A program made the translations under genes and the position numbers. The notes below the pieces were generated by a model. That model was not told the DNA's origin. It was given only the letters and a program-made list of their open reading frames with translations, and did not search any database. A stretch of 64,000 bases of DNA from positions 24,117,715 through 24,181,714 of the forward strand of contig NC_051075.1 in assembly GCF_004664715.2 (NCBI RefSeq), read 5' to 3'. The DNA comes from Peromyscus leucopus (lineage: Eukaryota > Chordata > Mammalia > Rodentia > Cricetidae). Below, in pieces: positions 1 to 10,107 of the stretch; the stretch's first letter is position 1; each line of letters begins with the position of its first letter.

Positions 1-40
1 CTACCTAGCCTACGTTGAAACCCTACCTCAAAAGAGGGGG
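1..40 (+). repeat. 3' tail of a B1/B4-like SINE
   Basis: The window opens with a degraded SINE end (GCCTACGTTGAAACCCTACC then an A-rich stretch). The rest of the copy lies left of the window. Confidence 0.4.
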
Positions 41-239
41 AGTGGGGGGGGTAAAAGTCCAGGGTCATTTCTGGTTTGTAAGAAAAAAGGAAACGATAAA
101 GACATAATAAAGCATAAAACTTCAGCTACATTTTACTCCATCTGGTCTCCACTATTGCTGCTATTATCCACGACTGCTCAAGATGTAGCTAGCAAGCAAC
201 TCAAAGATAAGAGGTATAGACACTACAAATAGACCAAGA
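41..239. other. Single-copy stretch, no feature seen
   Basis: AT-rich sequence without recognised repeat, splice-flanked frame or RNA gene. Confidence 0.4.
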
Positions 240-345
240 AGTTGGGTAAGGTACAGTGACACACACCTGTAATCCACCTGCTTGGATGTCCGAAGCAACA
301 AGTCTCCAAGTTCAAGGCTAGCCTGAGCAAAATGGCCAAAGCCCA
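240..345 (+). repeat. Degenerate B1 SINE
   Basis: It has a recognisable head (GTGACACACACCTGTAATCC) and middle (AAGTTCAAGGCTAGCCTGAG) but many substitutions, so this is an old copy. Confidence 0.5.
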
Positions 346-375
346 ACCTCTGCCTCTGTTCACTCATGCACACAG

Positions 376-415
376 GAAGGAGGAGGAGGAGGAGGAGGAG
401 GAGGAGGAGGAGGAG
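376..415 (+). repeat. (AGG)n microsatellite
   Basis: About 13 perfect AGG units. They produce a glutamate-run open frame that is not a gene. Confidence 0.9.
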
Positions 416-420
416 AAACT

Positions 421-722
421 TTCCTGCGTGTGCATAAAATGTATGTGTGAGTTAGGACAGAGGTCACATGGGGAGATCAGAAGACAACCTCACTGGTCTT
501 CACCTTCCACCTTTTTTGAGAGGTCTCTTGTTCACTGCTGCATAAGCCAGGCTAGCGAGCCTTCAAGCTTCTGGCGATTCTCCGGTCTCCACCTCTCATC
601 TCACCATAGAAACAGTGGAATTACTGGTGAGTGCTACCTGCCTGCCTTTAGGTGAACACTGAGGACTCACAGCCTCACATTTGCATGGCAAACTCCTTAC
701 CCACTGAGCCACCTCCCCAGTC
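421..722 (-). repeat. B3-like composite SINE, minus strand
   Basis: The tRNA-like head lies at the right (CCACTGAGCCACCTCCCCAG read on plus). It is followed leftwards by the long body with the remnants GTCTCTTGTTCACTGCTGCAT and CCAGGCTAGC. Longer than a standard B3; the exact subfamily was not assigned. Confidence 0.6.
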
Positions 723-726
723 CCAG

Positions 727-1436
727 GAGGGGGCGTTTTTCCTTAGGTGTACGTGATCTAATCATCTAGCTGGAACACCAACAGTCAACTAAGAAATGTA
801 TTACGGTTATTAATGGAGGTTCAAAAAGGTTGCATTACATGTATAGGAGCAGTCACCACCATTTGGAAAGCCAAGAGGAAAAAATGAGGGCTTCAAAATG
901 AGCCCAGATCCGGGGTTTGCGCGTCTCTTTCGTCTGCTGGGTACACCTGCCCCTGAACCCCGTGGGCATCTGCTGCCTGGACCCTTCCGTCTCATTTCCT
1001 CTTTTCTGAGGATTGCCACCTAGTCTCGCCCCGCGATGATGACGATGATGACGCAGAGCTGCGCGGCATTCCCCGCCTTTGTGAGTGCTCCTTTTCCTCC
1101 CCCGGGGACACAGGCCGCATTTCCTGACTTCCCTGGCAGATACTTGTGGGTGATTGCAGCCCGGTGGACTGTGGGAGACGGTGGTGGTGCCTCTGCTAGA
1201 GAAAATCCCCAAACACGTCTCCACTCCCCTCTCCCTTTCCCACCAAATAACTAAAAAGATCCCCCCAAACCTAGAGCACCGTGGCACAAGAAGATGAAGG
1301 GGGAACTGAGGAACCCAGGTCCGGGTGTCATAGTTGAGACACCCGATACCCAAGCTGCCTTGTTGCAGGAACAGGAAGCAAGTTCTTTCAGAAAAGGGAT
1401 TTTGGGGTTTGCGGTGACACATTTCTTTTCCTTTGT
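727..1436. other. Single-copy block with a CpG-rich core
   Basis: No repeat is recognised. CpGs cluster around 895-930 and 1020-1075, and the core holds two TGACG half-CRE motifs (1037-1055). Frames of 69-189 codons are open on both strands here, as expected in GC-rich DNA, and none resembles a known protein. It could be a promoter or enhancer remnant. Confidence 0.4.
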
Positions 1437-1440
1437 CTTG

Positions 1441-1558
1441 TTTTTATTTATTGAGACAGGGTCTCACTGTGTAGCACCGGCTGTCCCGGAAACTCACAGA
1501 GATCCACCTGCCTCTGCCTCTGCCTCCTGAGCTCCAGGAGTAAAGTGCCAGGGGAGGC
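1441..1558 (-). repeat. B1 SINE, minus strand
   Basis: The reverse-oriented body GAGACAGGGTCTCACTGTGTAG through GATCCACCTGCCTCTGCC is clear, and the head is degraded at the right end. Confidence 0.8.
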
Positions 1559-1774
1559 ACTTTTCAATCAGTAGCACAGAGTTCCAGGGCAGGCTGGAAA
1601 AGTATTCCTACGAAACCTACAAAGACCTAAGAAACACACCCCACCATGGGATACCATGACACACCTATCAAAATAAAGTAGCAAACAAAGATGACACCCG
1701 ACGCAAGCATGAACGTCACTTCCTATGAACTCAAACACTGCTTGCTGATGAGACTGTAAGGTGTTCTGGACTGG
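1559..1774. other. Unassigned single-copy stretch
   Basis: The first 60 bases look B1-derived. The remainder shows no recognised repeat or exon. Confidence 0.3.
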
Positions 1775-1976
1775 GCGTTTTTCGTTAGCTGTTTGTTTTG
1801 TGCAGGCTCTCTAGCTCAGGCTGACTTCAGACTCCCCGTACAGAGGAGGATGACCTTGAACTCCCGATCCTCCTGGCCTGTGTCACCCCACCCAGTTTAT
1901 AGGTGCAGGAGAGCCGACCCATGGCTTCCTGTATGCTAGGCAAAGCATTCTACCAATTGAGCTGTATCCTCAGGGT
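1775..1976 (-). repeat. B4-type SINE, minus strand
   Basis: A reverse B1-like half (CTCAGGCTGACTTCAGACTC, GACCTTGAACTC) is joined to an ID-like head read as GCATTCTACCAATTGAGCTGTATCC. This ID+B1 fusion defines B4. Confidence 0.65.
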
Positions 1977-2107
1977 GGTTTTTTATAAAATTAAAAATGT
2001 GCTCTAGCAATTTTACTTCTGGGAGCTTATAACGGATTAAAAAAAATCTAATTCTGTGCAAACACGCACGTTATAAGTATTCCTAGCTTTGTTCTCAATG
2101 ACCCCCT

Positions 2108-2403
2108 CTCCTGGCCGGCTTCAACTTGACACAGCTGAGAGTTATCTGGGCGAGCCCCAGTTGAGGGAATTGCCTCCATCAGACTGGCCCGTGGGCCTGC
2201 TGGTCAGGCATCTTCTTGGTTGCTAATTGATGCAGAAGGGCTCAGCCCACTGTGGGCGGTACCATACCCAGGCAGGTGGGCCTGGGCTGCACAAGAAAGC
2301 TGGCAGAGACAGAGGAAAAAAAGGGGGAGGGGAGAAGCCCTAACTTCTCTCAGGGATGGATTGTAACCTGGAAGCACAGGGCAAATAAACCCTTTCCTTC
2401 CCA
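2108..2403 (+). repeat. Rodent medium-reiteration repeat, family 1 copy a
   Basis: It matches the element at 16423-16777: a start with TCAACTTGACACA, then TGTGGGCGGTACCATACCC, then GATGGATTGTAACCTGGAAG and AAATAAACCCTTTCC. The extreme 3' end is lacking. The family name is uncertain. Confidence 0.7.
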
Positions 2404-2469
2404 ACAGAAAGGCAAACTAGAATAAGTGCCCAAAAGAGAAATAATTCATATGTTCAGAGGTCAAACTGA

Positions 2470-2930
2470 CTGGTGCGTGTGTGTCATGAAATAATATGTA
2501 GCAATAAAAAAGAACAAACTTATCTATACAACAACTTGGATGAACCTCAAGTGTTCTTTTTTTGTTTTGTTTGGTTTTGGTTTTGGTTTTGGTTTTTCGA
2601 GACAGGGTTTCTCTGTGTAGCTTTGCGCCTTTCCTGGGACTCACTTGGTAGCCCAGGCTGGCCTCGAACTCACAGAGATCCACCTGGCTCTGCCTCCCGA
2701 ATGCTGGGATTAAAGGTGTGCGCCACAACCGCCTGGCTCAAGTGTTCTTAACATAAGTTAAGAAAACCCTTCAAAAGTTTGCATACTGTGTGATCTTATT
2801 CATATAAAAATCTTAAAAAAATATCAAAACTAAGGAGATGAAGAGCAGTTTGGGGGTTGCCAGGAGTTTGTTGGGAGGCAGAGAGGCGAGTGCAAGCCTG
2901 TGGTGCTTGTATGCACGTCTGTGGTAGAGC
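2470..2930 (+). repeat. Ancient LINE-1 3' end, interrupted by B1
   Basis: Before the B1 it reads GCAATAAAAAAGAACAAACT and CAACTTGGATGAACCTCAAG. After it come TGTGATCTTATTCATATAAA and GGTTGCCAGGAGTTTG. These follow the conserved end of old mammalian L1 3' regions. The B1 at 2559 splits it. Confidence 0.65.
2559..2736 (-). repeat. Young B1 with target-site duplication
   Basis: A full-length reverse B1 is flanked by CTCAAGTGTTCTT at 2546-2558 and 2737-2749. The tail is a (GGTTTT)n-type A-rich tract seen as T-rich on plus. It inserted into the ancient L1. Confidence 0.9.
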
Positions 2931-2944
2931 TGGGCAATTCTTAA

Positions 2945-3129
2945 AATTATTTATTATTTTTATTTGATGTGCATTGGTGTTTTGCCTACATGTATGTGTG
3001 AGGGTGCCAGATCCCCTGGACCTGGAGTTACAGACAGTTGTTAGCTGCCATGTAAAGTGCTGGGAATTGAACCCAGGTCCTCTGGAAGAGCAACCAGTGC
3101 TCTTAACCTCTGAGCCATCTCTCCAGCCC
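2945..3129 (-). repeat. B2-family SINE, minus strand
   Basis: The tRNA-like head is CTCTGAGCCATCTCTCCAGCC on plus, with body TGTGCATTGGTGTTTTGCC and GGAATTGAACCCAGGTCC. Confidence 0.9.
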
Positions 3130-3145
3130 AGCTGTGTAGAATTTT

Positions 3146-3331
3146 ATGCACACAACACACACTTTTAAAAGCTGCATAGATTGTGTGGAGAGTATTTACA
3201 TCTATGTCCTGGCTTTTATATTATATCATAATCACACAGCTTGTTATCATTGGGGGTGCCTGGGTGAAGGGTACATAGATCTGCTCTGCACAGTTAACAT
3301 CTACAGTCATTTCAAAATAAAAAAAAAATTA
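3146..3331 (+). repeat. Ancient LINE-1 tail
   Basis: GGGTGCCTGGGTGAAGGGTAC, then ATTTCAAAATAAAAAA, resembles the terminal bases of old mammalian L1. Probably the continuation of 2470-2930 beyond the B2. Confidence 0.55.
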
Positions 3332-3337
3332 CAGTAG

Positions 3338-3604
3338 GGCCAGGGACGTGGCTTAGTTTCAGAGTTCTTGCCCAGAGCATGTGAGGCTCTGGTTTGACCC
3401 TAACGTGATCACAACCAAGTTTAAATATATGTTGTAGAAGCTAAAACAAAGAGCTTAGCTGACACAGGGTAGGGTTTGTGCACACCTGAATTCACATCCC
3501 TTGAGAGCTTAAGGCAGGAGGATCAGGAGTTCAGGATCATCCTAGGCTACATAGAAAGTTTGAGGAATACATGAGACCCTGGACTACTTGAGTCTCAAAA
3601 AATC
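3338..3604 (+). repeat. B4 SINE
   Basis: An ID-like head (CAGGGACGTGGCTTAG, TTCTTGCCCAGAGCATG) is followed by a B1-like half (GGCAGGAGGATCAGGAGTTC, GGCTACATAG, TGAGACCCTG). Confidence 0.6.
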
Positions 3605-3764
3605 AGGCAAGACCCTTTGAGAGCCCCAACTGCAGTGGGTCTTTATTGGACCCTCTTGGTGTTCTTTCCAAAGAACAGTAGAGAAAACAAGGAAAGCAAA
3701 CAAATTACGGGCAGACAGTAGATTCACTGTCCTATCTGGGATGAAAGCTTTGAATTTTTATCTT
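3605..3764. other. Short single-copy stretch
   Basis: A pyrimidine-rich run ending TTTCCAAAG (3671) resembles a splice acceptor, but no supporting frame or donor follows. Confidence 0.3.
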
Positions 3765-3960
3765 TGTAATTTTTATTACATGTATTTGTGTGCATGTATG
3801 CTCATGCCAACACACACATGTGGTAGTCAGAGGACAGTTTGCAAGAGTCAGTTCTCTCCTCCCCTCATGTGGGGCCCTGAGGTTTGAACTCAAACTGTTA
3901 GACTTGACAGCAAGAGCCTTTACCTTCTGAGACGTCTCTCTGCTCCCTCCGCCTCCCCAG
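3765..3960 (-). repeat. B3 SINE, minus strand
   Basis: Reverse B3 body with GAGTCAGTTCTCTCC and GGCCCTGAGGTTTGAACTC, and a degraded head (CCTTCTGAGACGTCTCTC). Confidence 0.75.
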
Positions 3961-3982
3961 CGCCGCCCCCTTTTAAGGTCCC

Positions 3983-4488
3983 TGTTGTGGAATGTTGTTT
4001 TAAGATGTGTTACACTTGTTTATGCTGTGGCACATTTGTTTAATGATGCAAAGATGTGTTGCATTCTTTTATGTTGCATTTGTTTAACCCTGTGAAGCTG
4101 TGTTACTTTGCCTGTCTAAGACACCTGACTGGTCTAATAAAGAGCTCAACCGCCGATAGCAAGGCAGGAGAAAGGATGGGCGGGGCTGGATGGCAAAGAG
4201 AATAAAGAGGATGAGAAATCTAGGAGGAGATCAAGGAGCAAGAAAAGACAGGGCCAGCCACAGAGTAAGAGTGGAAGTGAGATTACAGAAGTAAGAAAAG
4301 GAAAAGGCCCAGAGGCGAAAGGTAGATGGGATAATTTAAGTTAAGAAAAGCTGGATAGAAATAAGCCAAGCTAAGGCTGGGCAATTATAAGAAATAATAG
4401 GCCTCCATGTGTGATTTATTTGGGAACTGGGTGGGCAGGCCCCCCAAAACAGTAAAAGAGTCAAAAGAGTAAAAAACAACCAACAACA
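3983..4488 (+). repeat. 5' LTR of the 4-kb LTR element
   Basis: 506 bases from TGTTGTGGAATG to CAACAACA. It contains the family motifs GATGCAAAGATGTGTTGCAT, a possible AATAAA at 4136 and TAAGAAATAATAGGCCTC near the end. The 3' partner (8492-8863) lacks a block of about 130 bases that is present here. Confidence 0.85.
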
Positions 4489-4491
4489 TTT

Positions 4492-4509
4492 TGGCATACC
4501 AACATGGCC
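4492..4509 (+). other. Possible tRNA primer-binding site
   Basis: Three bases after the LTR comes TGGCATACCAACATGG. It resembles a lysine-tRNA-type site (TGGC..CCAACRTGG) with small insertions. The assignment is inference; a decayed site for another tRNA is possible. Confidence 0.35.
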
Positions 4510-4554
4510 CTGAATTTCCATGTAGGGCCTGAGGAAGCTGAAGAGAGGGGGGGG

Positions 4555-4556
<2 letters not shown>

Positions 4557-4613
<57 letters not shown>
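4557..4613 (+). repeat. (GA)n microsatellite in the LTR-element leader
   Basis: About 28 perfect GA units preceded by a G run. The serine/leucine frame across it on the minus strand is an artefact. Confidence 0.95.
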
Positions 4614-4615
<2 letters not shown>

Positions 4616-6398
4616 GGACATGGTTCCTTTAAGAGGCAGTGCTGTTCAGCTGGCAGCTCAGGTACAGGTCTCCATAGCTAGGAAGGTTGAATGCAGTTTT
4701 TGGTCGCATTCCACCAACCTGTCCACGAACTTTAGGATTGACTTTCAGGACCAGAGAAGCAGGCAAAGCCAACCAAAAGGGTCACCACATCGAGGATCCA
4801 GGTGTAGTTGAGCAGTCTAAAGTTTGCTCATGTGGTTTTTTTTTTTAAAAAAGGCTAAAAGATAGGCAGTAAAAGAGGTCCAGACGGAAAAACTTCTAAA
4901 CAAGTTTCAGTGTTTTTTACAATGTGCATAGGCTTAAGAAAGAAAGGAAAGGGGTATGGACAGTTGTAGAGAGAAACAAATAGTTTAGAGATAGTAAAGT
5001 CTTTAAAGAAACAGTAAAAGTCATATTAAAAAAAAAGGCCACATAAGATAGGAAATACATAGGAAGTCCGGATCCTGTGTAGTATTGTGTTGATTTTGAA
5101 GTATTTGGATGCTGATAAGCAAAAAACCACTGCTAGGAGACATGGGATTGTGAACAGAACAGAACTGCAAAATTAGACCAGCCTACACTTTAGGGCTGTC
5201 TTAACTTTCAAAAAGAAGTAAAAAAATAAAAAAAAAGTATTTGTCAAATTGAAGTAAAAAATGCTTTGGGGAAGAGGTTTTGCTTTTGTTTCCACAGAAA
5301 ACAAGAGGCTGTGGATTCTTTTCAGGTTAATATGGATCAGGTTTGACTAAGGGAGACCTCATGAAACTTGACAGGTGATATCTACCAACAAAGGTTACAA
5401 CTGGTCTACCCAGGATGTGGCCATTATCTCAGTTTTTCTCAGGGACCCATAAAGATGTCTTTGCACACAGACAACAGAAAGCAGTCTAGAGAAAACAATG
5501 CCCATATTCCCAAGAGTTGGAGGGTGTGAGTAGTCTTTGGTTGTTTGGTGGGTTATGGATGTTTGTTATCATTTAGGAGAAGATAAGAATATAGGATAAA
5601 AAGACAACTATTAATCTTAGATATTTTGCATTAGCATGGGTTTTGGTCTATTGATACAAATTTAAAGTTATTTTTGTTATATTGGATGTATGTTTCTACT
5701 CTTGTTTGGGGGTATTGTGTATATGCAGCTTATTTAAAAATGCAATGTATAATTAAGAATGAGGTTAGTAGCAAATCTATAATAATCAAACTTGTAGCCA
5801 CATTAGGTATGTTTTCAAGGTTAAACAGGTTTGCTTTAGATAGATAAATGGTCTTCAAACACTTCAAAGACCTATAGAATATGGCATTTAAAATGTTTTG
5901 TTAACTAATATGTTTCATGGCGATGAGGCACATCTGCTCATGACAGCACCAATTTACTTCATAAAAGGATGATAGGCATCAGAGAAACTTCATAGGGAGT
6001 TTGCTTTCATTGTGGCAAGATTAGCCATTAAGGCAAGAAACTGCTTTTGCCTTGACAGTGTGATATATAAACTGGACATACAGGACACACAGGAAAGTGA
6101 CTGCTGAACTTTGCCAAAACAAGGCAGAACAATCCTTCAGGGTTCCTACTTCATGGAAGAGTCTGCCAGACATTCTGCAGGAAACAGAGGAAAGTGACTG
6201 ACAAACTTTGTCAATACAAAAGACAGTCCAAGTTTCCTGCTTCACTGAAAAGTTTGCCAGATACTCTAGGCCTGTAGGCTGAATATGGATACCCCAACAT
6301 TGCAGAGGAACTTTGGGTGACTATGCAGGCAGCGAGATGTCTCAATTGATAGGTAATATGACATCCATCTGACCTGTTTGATAAGAACTTTAAATCTC

Positions 6399-6562
6399 AG
6401 CCAGCCAGTGGTGGCATACGCCTTTAATCCCAGCACTAGGGAGGCAAAGGCAGGCAGATCTCTGAGTTCAAGGCCAGCCTGGACTACAGAGTGAGTTCAA
6501 GGAAAGGCGCAAAGCTACACAGAGAAACCCTGTCTTGAAAAAAAAAAAACAACAACAACAAA
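6399..6562 (+). repeat. B1 inserted in the L1 ORF2 remnant
   Basis: Full B1 flanked by the 16-base duplication AAGAACTTTAAATCTC at 6383-6398 and 6563-6578. The duplicated bases are themselves L1 coding sequence. This is the innermost of three nested insertions. Confidence 0.95.
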
Positions 6563-7269
6563 AAGAACTTTAAATCTCTAAAGAAAGAAATTAAAGAAGA
6601 TATTAGAAAATGGAAGGATCTCCCATGCTCATGGATAGGTAGGATTAACAGTAAAAATGGCAATCTTACCTCTTACCAAAAGCAATCTACAGATTCAATT
6701 CAATCCCCATCAAAATCCCAATACAATTCTTCACAGACTTGGAAAGAACAATACTCAACTTCATATGGAAAAACAAAAGACCCAGGATAGCTAAAAGAAT
6801 CCTGTATAATAAAGCAACCTCCTGACCTCAAGCTTTACTATAGAGCTACAAAGCATCTTGGTACTGGCATAAAAACTGACATACAGCCGAATGGAATCAA
6901 ATTGAAGACCCTGACATTAATCCGCACACATATGAACACCTGATTTTTTACAAAGAAGCCAAAACTATACAGTGGAATAAAGAAAGTATCTTCAACAAAT
7001 GGTGTTGGCATAACTGGATGTCAATATGTAAAAGATTACAAATAGATCCATATCTGTCACCATGCACAAAACTCAAGTCCAAGTGGATCAAAGACCTCAA
7101 CATAAATGCAGTTACACTAAACTTAATAGAAGAGAAAGTAGGAAGTACTCTTGAATGAATTGGCACAGGAGACCATTTCCTAAATAAAACACTAACAGCA
7201 CAGACCCTGAGCACAACAATTAATAAATGGGACCTCTCGAAACTGAGAAGCTCTTGTAGGGCAAAAGAC

Positions 7270-7944
7270 ATGGTCAATAAGACAAAAAGACAGCCTGCAG
7301 AATGGGAAAAGACCTTCACCAACCCCACATCTGACAGAGGACTGATCTCCAAAGTATATAAAGAACTCAAGAAACTAGACATCAAAATACTGAACAATCC
7401 AATTAAAAAATGGGTTAAAGAGCTAAACAGAGAATTCTCAAAAGAAGAATCTGAAATGGCTGAAAGACATTTAAAGAAATGCTCAACATCCTTAATCATC
7501 AGGGAAATGCAAATCAAAATGACTCTGAGATATCACGTTACACCTGTCAGAATGGCTAAGATCAAAAACACTAATGACAGTCTATGTCGGAGAGGATGTG
7601 GAACAAAGGGAACACTCCTCCACTGTTGGTGGGAATGCAAGCTTGTACAACCACTGTGGAAATCAGTATGGCAGTTTCTCAGAAAACTGGGAATCAATCT
7701 ACCTCAAGACCCAGCCATACCACTCTTGGGCAGATACCCAAGGAATGCTCAATCATACCACAAAGATACATGCTCAAGTGTGTTCATAGCAGCACTATTT
7801 GTAATAGCCAGAACCTGGAAACAACCTAGATGCCCGTCAACTGAGGAACGGATTAAGAAATGTGGTACATATACACAATGGAGTACTACTCAGCAGAGAA
7901 AAACAATGACAGCATGCAATTTGCAGGCAAATGGATGGAACTAG
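7270..7944 (+). pseudogene. LINE-1 ORF2 C-terminal fragment
   Basis: The longest intact piece of the L1 ORF2 remnant (about 224 codons). It keeps the C-terminal cysteine motif of L1 ORF2 proteins, CX3CX7HX4C, seen as CRRGCGTKGTLLHCWWEC, and the following PLW and PAIPLLG blocks. Endonuclease and most of the reverse-transcriptase domain are missing through 5' truncation, and frameshifts or stops lie upstream. No function is expected. Confidence 0.9.
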
Positions 7945-8491
7945 AAAATATCATCCTGAGTGAGGTAACCCAAATCCAGAAGGACAAACATGGTATGTAC
8001 TCACTCATAAGTGGATACTAGATATAAAGCAAAGGATAATCAGACTGCAACCCACAGAACGAGGGAGGCTATATAGCAGGGGGGACCCTAGGATGACTGT
8101 GGCTTATAATAAGTCTATGTTGTTTTGGTTTTACTCAATTACTGGGAAAGCCTCAATGAAACATTTCACTATTAGGATAAGAATTTATACTGTATCAAGC
8201 TGATAATAGAAAAATAAATAAATAAAAATGAAAAAAATTACATCCTTTTTGGTCTTTGATGGAGTTAAAGAGTAAATAATTAGAGTTATAGTTTTCCTTA
8301 GTTATGATAGAAAGTAAATTAGGTATAAAACTTTGGAATCACTAAGATAAGATAGATAATGGAGTATTTTCTCTGAATTTGCTAAACACAAATAGACTGA
8401 ATATTGTAAGTGTAATTCTTACTTGATAATTATTTTTGTTGTATGTAGTTTTGCCTTGTTAAAGTTAAAACCTTTCATTTTTATTTAGAAA

Positions 8492-8863
8492 TATTGTATA
8501 ATGTTATTTTAAGATGTGTTACATTTGTTTATGCTGTGGAACATTTGTTTAATGATGCAAAGATGTGTTGCATTCTTTCATGATACATTTGTCTAACTCT
8601 GTGAAGCTGTGTTGCTTTGCCTGCCTAAAACACCTGATGGTCTAATAAAGAGCTGAATGGCCAACAGCAAGGTGGGAAAAAGGATGGGCAGGGCTGGCCG
8701 GCAGAGAGAATAAAGAGGATGAGAAATCTAGGAGGAGATCAAGGAGCAAGAAAAGCCTGGACCAGCCACACAACCACACAGCCACACAGCCAGCCGTGGA
8801 GCTAGGCAGCAGGCCCCCCCAAAGGAGTAAAAGAACCAAAAGAGTAAAAAACAACCAGCAACA
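8492..8863 (+). repeat. 3' LTR of the 4-kb LTR element
   Basis: 372 bases from TATTGTATAATG to CAGCAACA, just before GGTCCC. It has a deletion relative to the 5' LTR. At 8760-8800 it holds a few CCACACAGCCA units, the motif that is hugely expanded in the LTR at 12020. Confidence 0.85.
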
Positions 8864-8869
8864 GGTCCC

Positions 8870-8985
8870 ACTACTTAGGATGACCCACAACTCTATATAA
8901 AGGCCAGTGTGGCCTCAGACTCACGCTCCTCCCTCTGAAGCTTCCCAAGTGCTAGCATTCCAAGCATGTGTCATCACACTGGGCC
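8870..8985 (-). repeat. Old B1-like SINE, minus strand
   Basis: Faint reverse B1 (GGCCAGTGTGGCCTCAGACTC, CCAAGTGCTAGCATTCCAAG). It abuts the right end of the LTR element. Confidence 0.5.
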
Positions 8986-9122
8986 GAAAGCTGTCAATTC
9001 TCAAGCAGCAAACCGTCTTGAACACCCCGCCCTCCTCGCCAATGAATTAGTGAGCTGAAGTCTGAGGCAGAGCCTAGCTCATGTTTTTACCCAACAAGTG
9101 AATAAACTCTGTTTCCCTTAAG

Positions 9123-9185
9123 GAGGAGGAGGAGAGAGAAGAGGAAATAGATGACTCGGGCGTGACAGGGAAGGACCAGAAATGA
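9123..9185 (+). CDS. Candidate 3'-terminal coding exon, unidentified gene
   Basis: A pyrimidine-rich tract ending CTGTTTCCCTTAAG precedes a frame of 20 codons that reads EEEEREEEIDDSGVTGKDQK and then TGA. The other two frames stop within about 10 codons. The peptide is very acidic, like many cytosolic C-terminal tails. An AATAAA lies 158 bases after the stop, so acceptor, frame, 3'UTR and polyadenylation signal are all in the expected order. No other exon of this gene was recognised to the left, and the GAG repeat could be a low-complexity accident. I do not recognise the protein. Confidence 0.4.
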   Translation, partial: EEEEREEEIDDSGVTGKDQK

Positions 9186-9372
9186 CACTGGGATTAAGAA
9201 CCAAAGCGGCAGCGTTGTGGAGCAGACAGGGACCGTGACTCACTCACCATGCCACCGGGAAAACTATTGTCGGAAAATCATTTACATCTCTGCATCTGTC
9301 TTAGTTCCATAGAAGTTTCACATGGCATTATGTTGCATTATAAATAAAACTGCATAAGGTTTATTACTGTGA
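9186..9372 (+). other. Candidate 3'UTR of the plus-strand gene
   Basis: Single-copy sequence free of SINEs, running from the TGA at 9183 to just past the AATAAA. It turns AT-rich toward its end, as 3'UTRs often do. Confidence 0.35.
9343..9348 (+). terminator. AATAAA polyadenylation signal
   Basis: A canonical hexamer is followed by CATAAGGTTTATTACTGTGAC, which provides a plausible cleavage zone and GT-rich element. Confidence 0.4.
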
Positions 9373-9386
9373 CTCAAAAGTCTAGT

Positions 9387-9490
9387 CCTGGGTCAGGCAT
9401 GATGGCACGTGCCTATGATCCTAGCACACAGGAGACAGGCTGAGAACCATGGCTTGAGACCAGCCTGGGCACTTAAGTCCAAATAGAAAA
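9387..9490 (+). repeat. Degenerate B1 SINE
   Basis: GGTCAGGCATGATGGCACGTG head and GAGACCAGCCTGGGC body; 3' end lost. Confidence 0.6.
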
Positions 9491-9545
9491 AGATTTTTAA
9501 GAATTATTATTAGGAGAAAATGTGTATTCTAGAACACATTTAGTG

Positions 9546-9735
9546 CAGTGGTTCTCGACCTGTGGGTCACGTCCCTTTCACACTGGAAAACACAGATATT
9601 TACATTATGATTCATACCAGTAGCAAAACTACAATTATGAAGTAGCAATGAAAATAATTTATGGTTGGGGGGGTTCACCACATCATGAAGCACTGTATTA
9701 AAGGGGTGCAGCATTAGGAAGGTTGAGAACCACTG
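9546..9735 (+). mobile_element. URR1-like hAT non-autonomous DNA transposon
   Basis: Terminal inverted repeats CAGTGGTTCTCGACCT and GGTTGAGAACCACTG bound a 190-base element with the internal motif ACAGATATTTACATTATGATTC, typical of the rodent hAT-Charlie repeat I know as URR1. It has no transposase. The 8-base flanks ATTTAGTG and TCTTAGGC match only partly. Confidence 0.85.
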
Positions 9736-9895
9736 TCTTAGGCATTGTTGGTGCCTAAGTGTGATATAATGGATAGGAATAGAATGCTAGATATAAGTAG
9801 AGAGTCTGGAAAATGTGTCTTTTTGTAATGGGAATCTCATGAAGCTCAGGCCTTCAACTTACTCCTTGTTACTTAGCTTTAAAAACTTTTTTTTT

Positions 9896-10107
9896 TGGAT
9901 GGAGCCATGGCTCCGTGGTGAAGAGCTCTGGCTGCTCCTGCAGAGGACCTGGGTTCAATTCCCTGCAGCTACATATGGCTCACAACCTTTTATAAACCCA
10001 GCTCCAGGAATCCAGCTGCTGACCTCTCCAGGCACCGGGCATGCACATGATGCATATACATACATACAGCCAAAGCACTCACACATCTAAAATAAAAATA
10101 AAATCAA
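9896..10107 (+). repeat. B2-family SINE
   Basis: GGCTCCGTGGTGAAGAGCTC head, GACCTGGGTTCAATTCCC B-box region, and an AAATAAAAATAAAATC tail, into which the next B1 inserted. Confidence 0.8.

Larger units (their letters stand above)
6367..8239 (+). mobile_element. 5'-truncated LINE-1 inside the LTR element
   Basis: Begins in the later part of ORF2 (codons for a [17 protein letters not shown] stretch, interrupted by B1) and runs through the ORF2 end, a short 3'UTR (GATGACTGTGGCTTATAATAAG) and an A-rich tail. ACATCC at 6361-6366 and 8240-8245 is the likely target duplication. ORF2 is broken by stops before 7141. It is younger than the LTR element that hosts it. Confidence 0.85.
3983..8863 (+). 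mobile_element. LTR retroelement (mys/MYSERV-like) with nested L1 and B1
   Basis: Two related LTRs flank an internal region, and the whole unit sits between perfect 6-bp duplications GGTCCC (3977-3982 and 8864-8869). LTRs start TG and end CA; 6-bp duplications are usual for class II endogenous retroelements. The internal sequence (4489-6366 and 8240-8491) has no gag, pol or env frame that I can recognise, so the element is non-autonomous or gutted. An L1 with its own B1 fills 6367-8239. The internal sequence is related to that of the element at 45659-47761. The family name rests on LTR resemblance and was not checked. Confidence 0.85.

Noticed and set aside
4385..4621. Serine/leucine-rich frame on the minus strand
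   Set aside because: It is a translation of the GA microsatellite and LTR sequence. The same applies at 23356-23781, 24898-25188 and 40898-41110.
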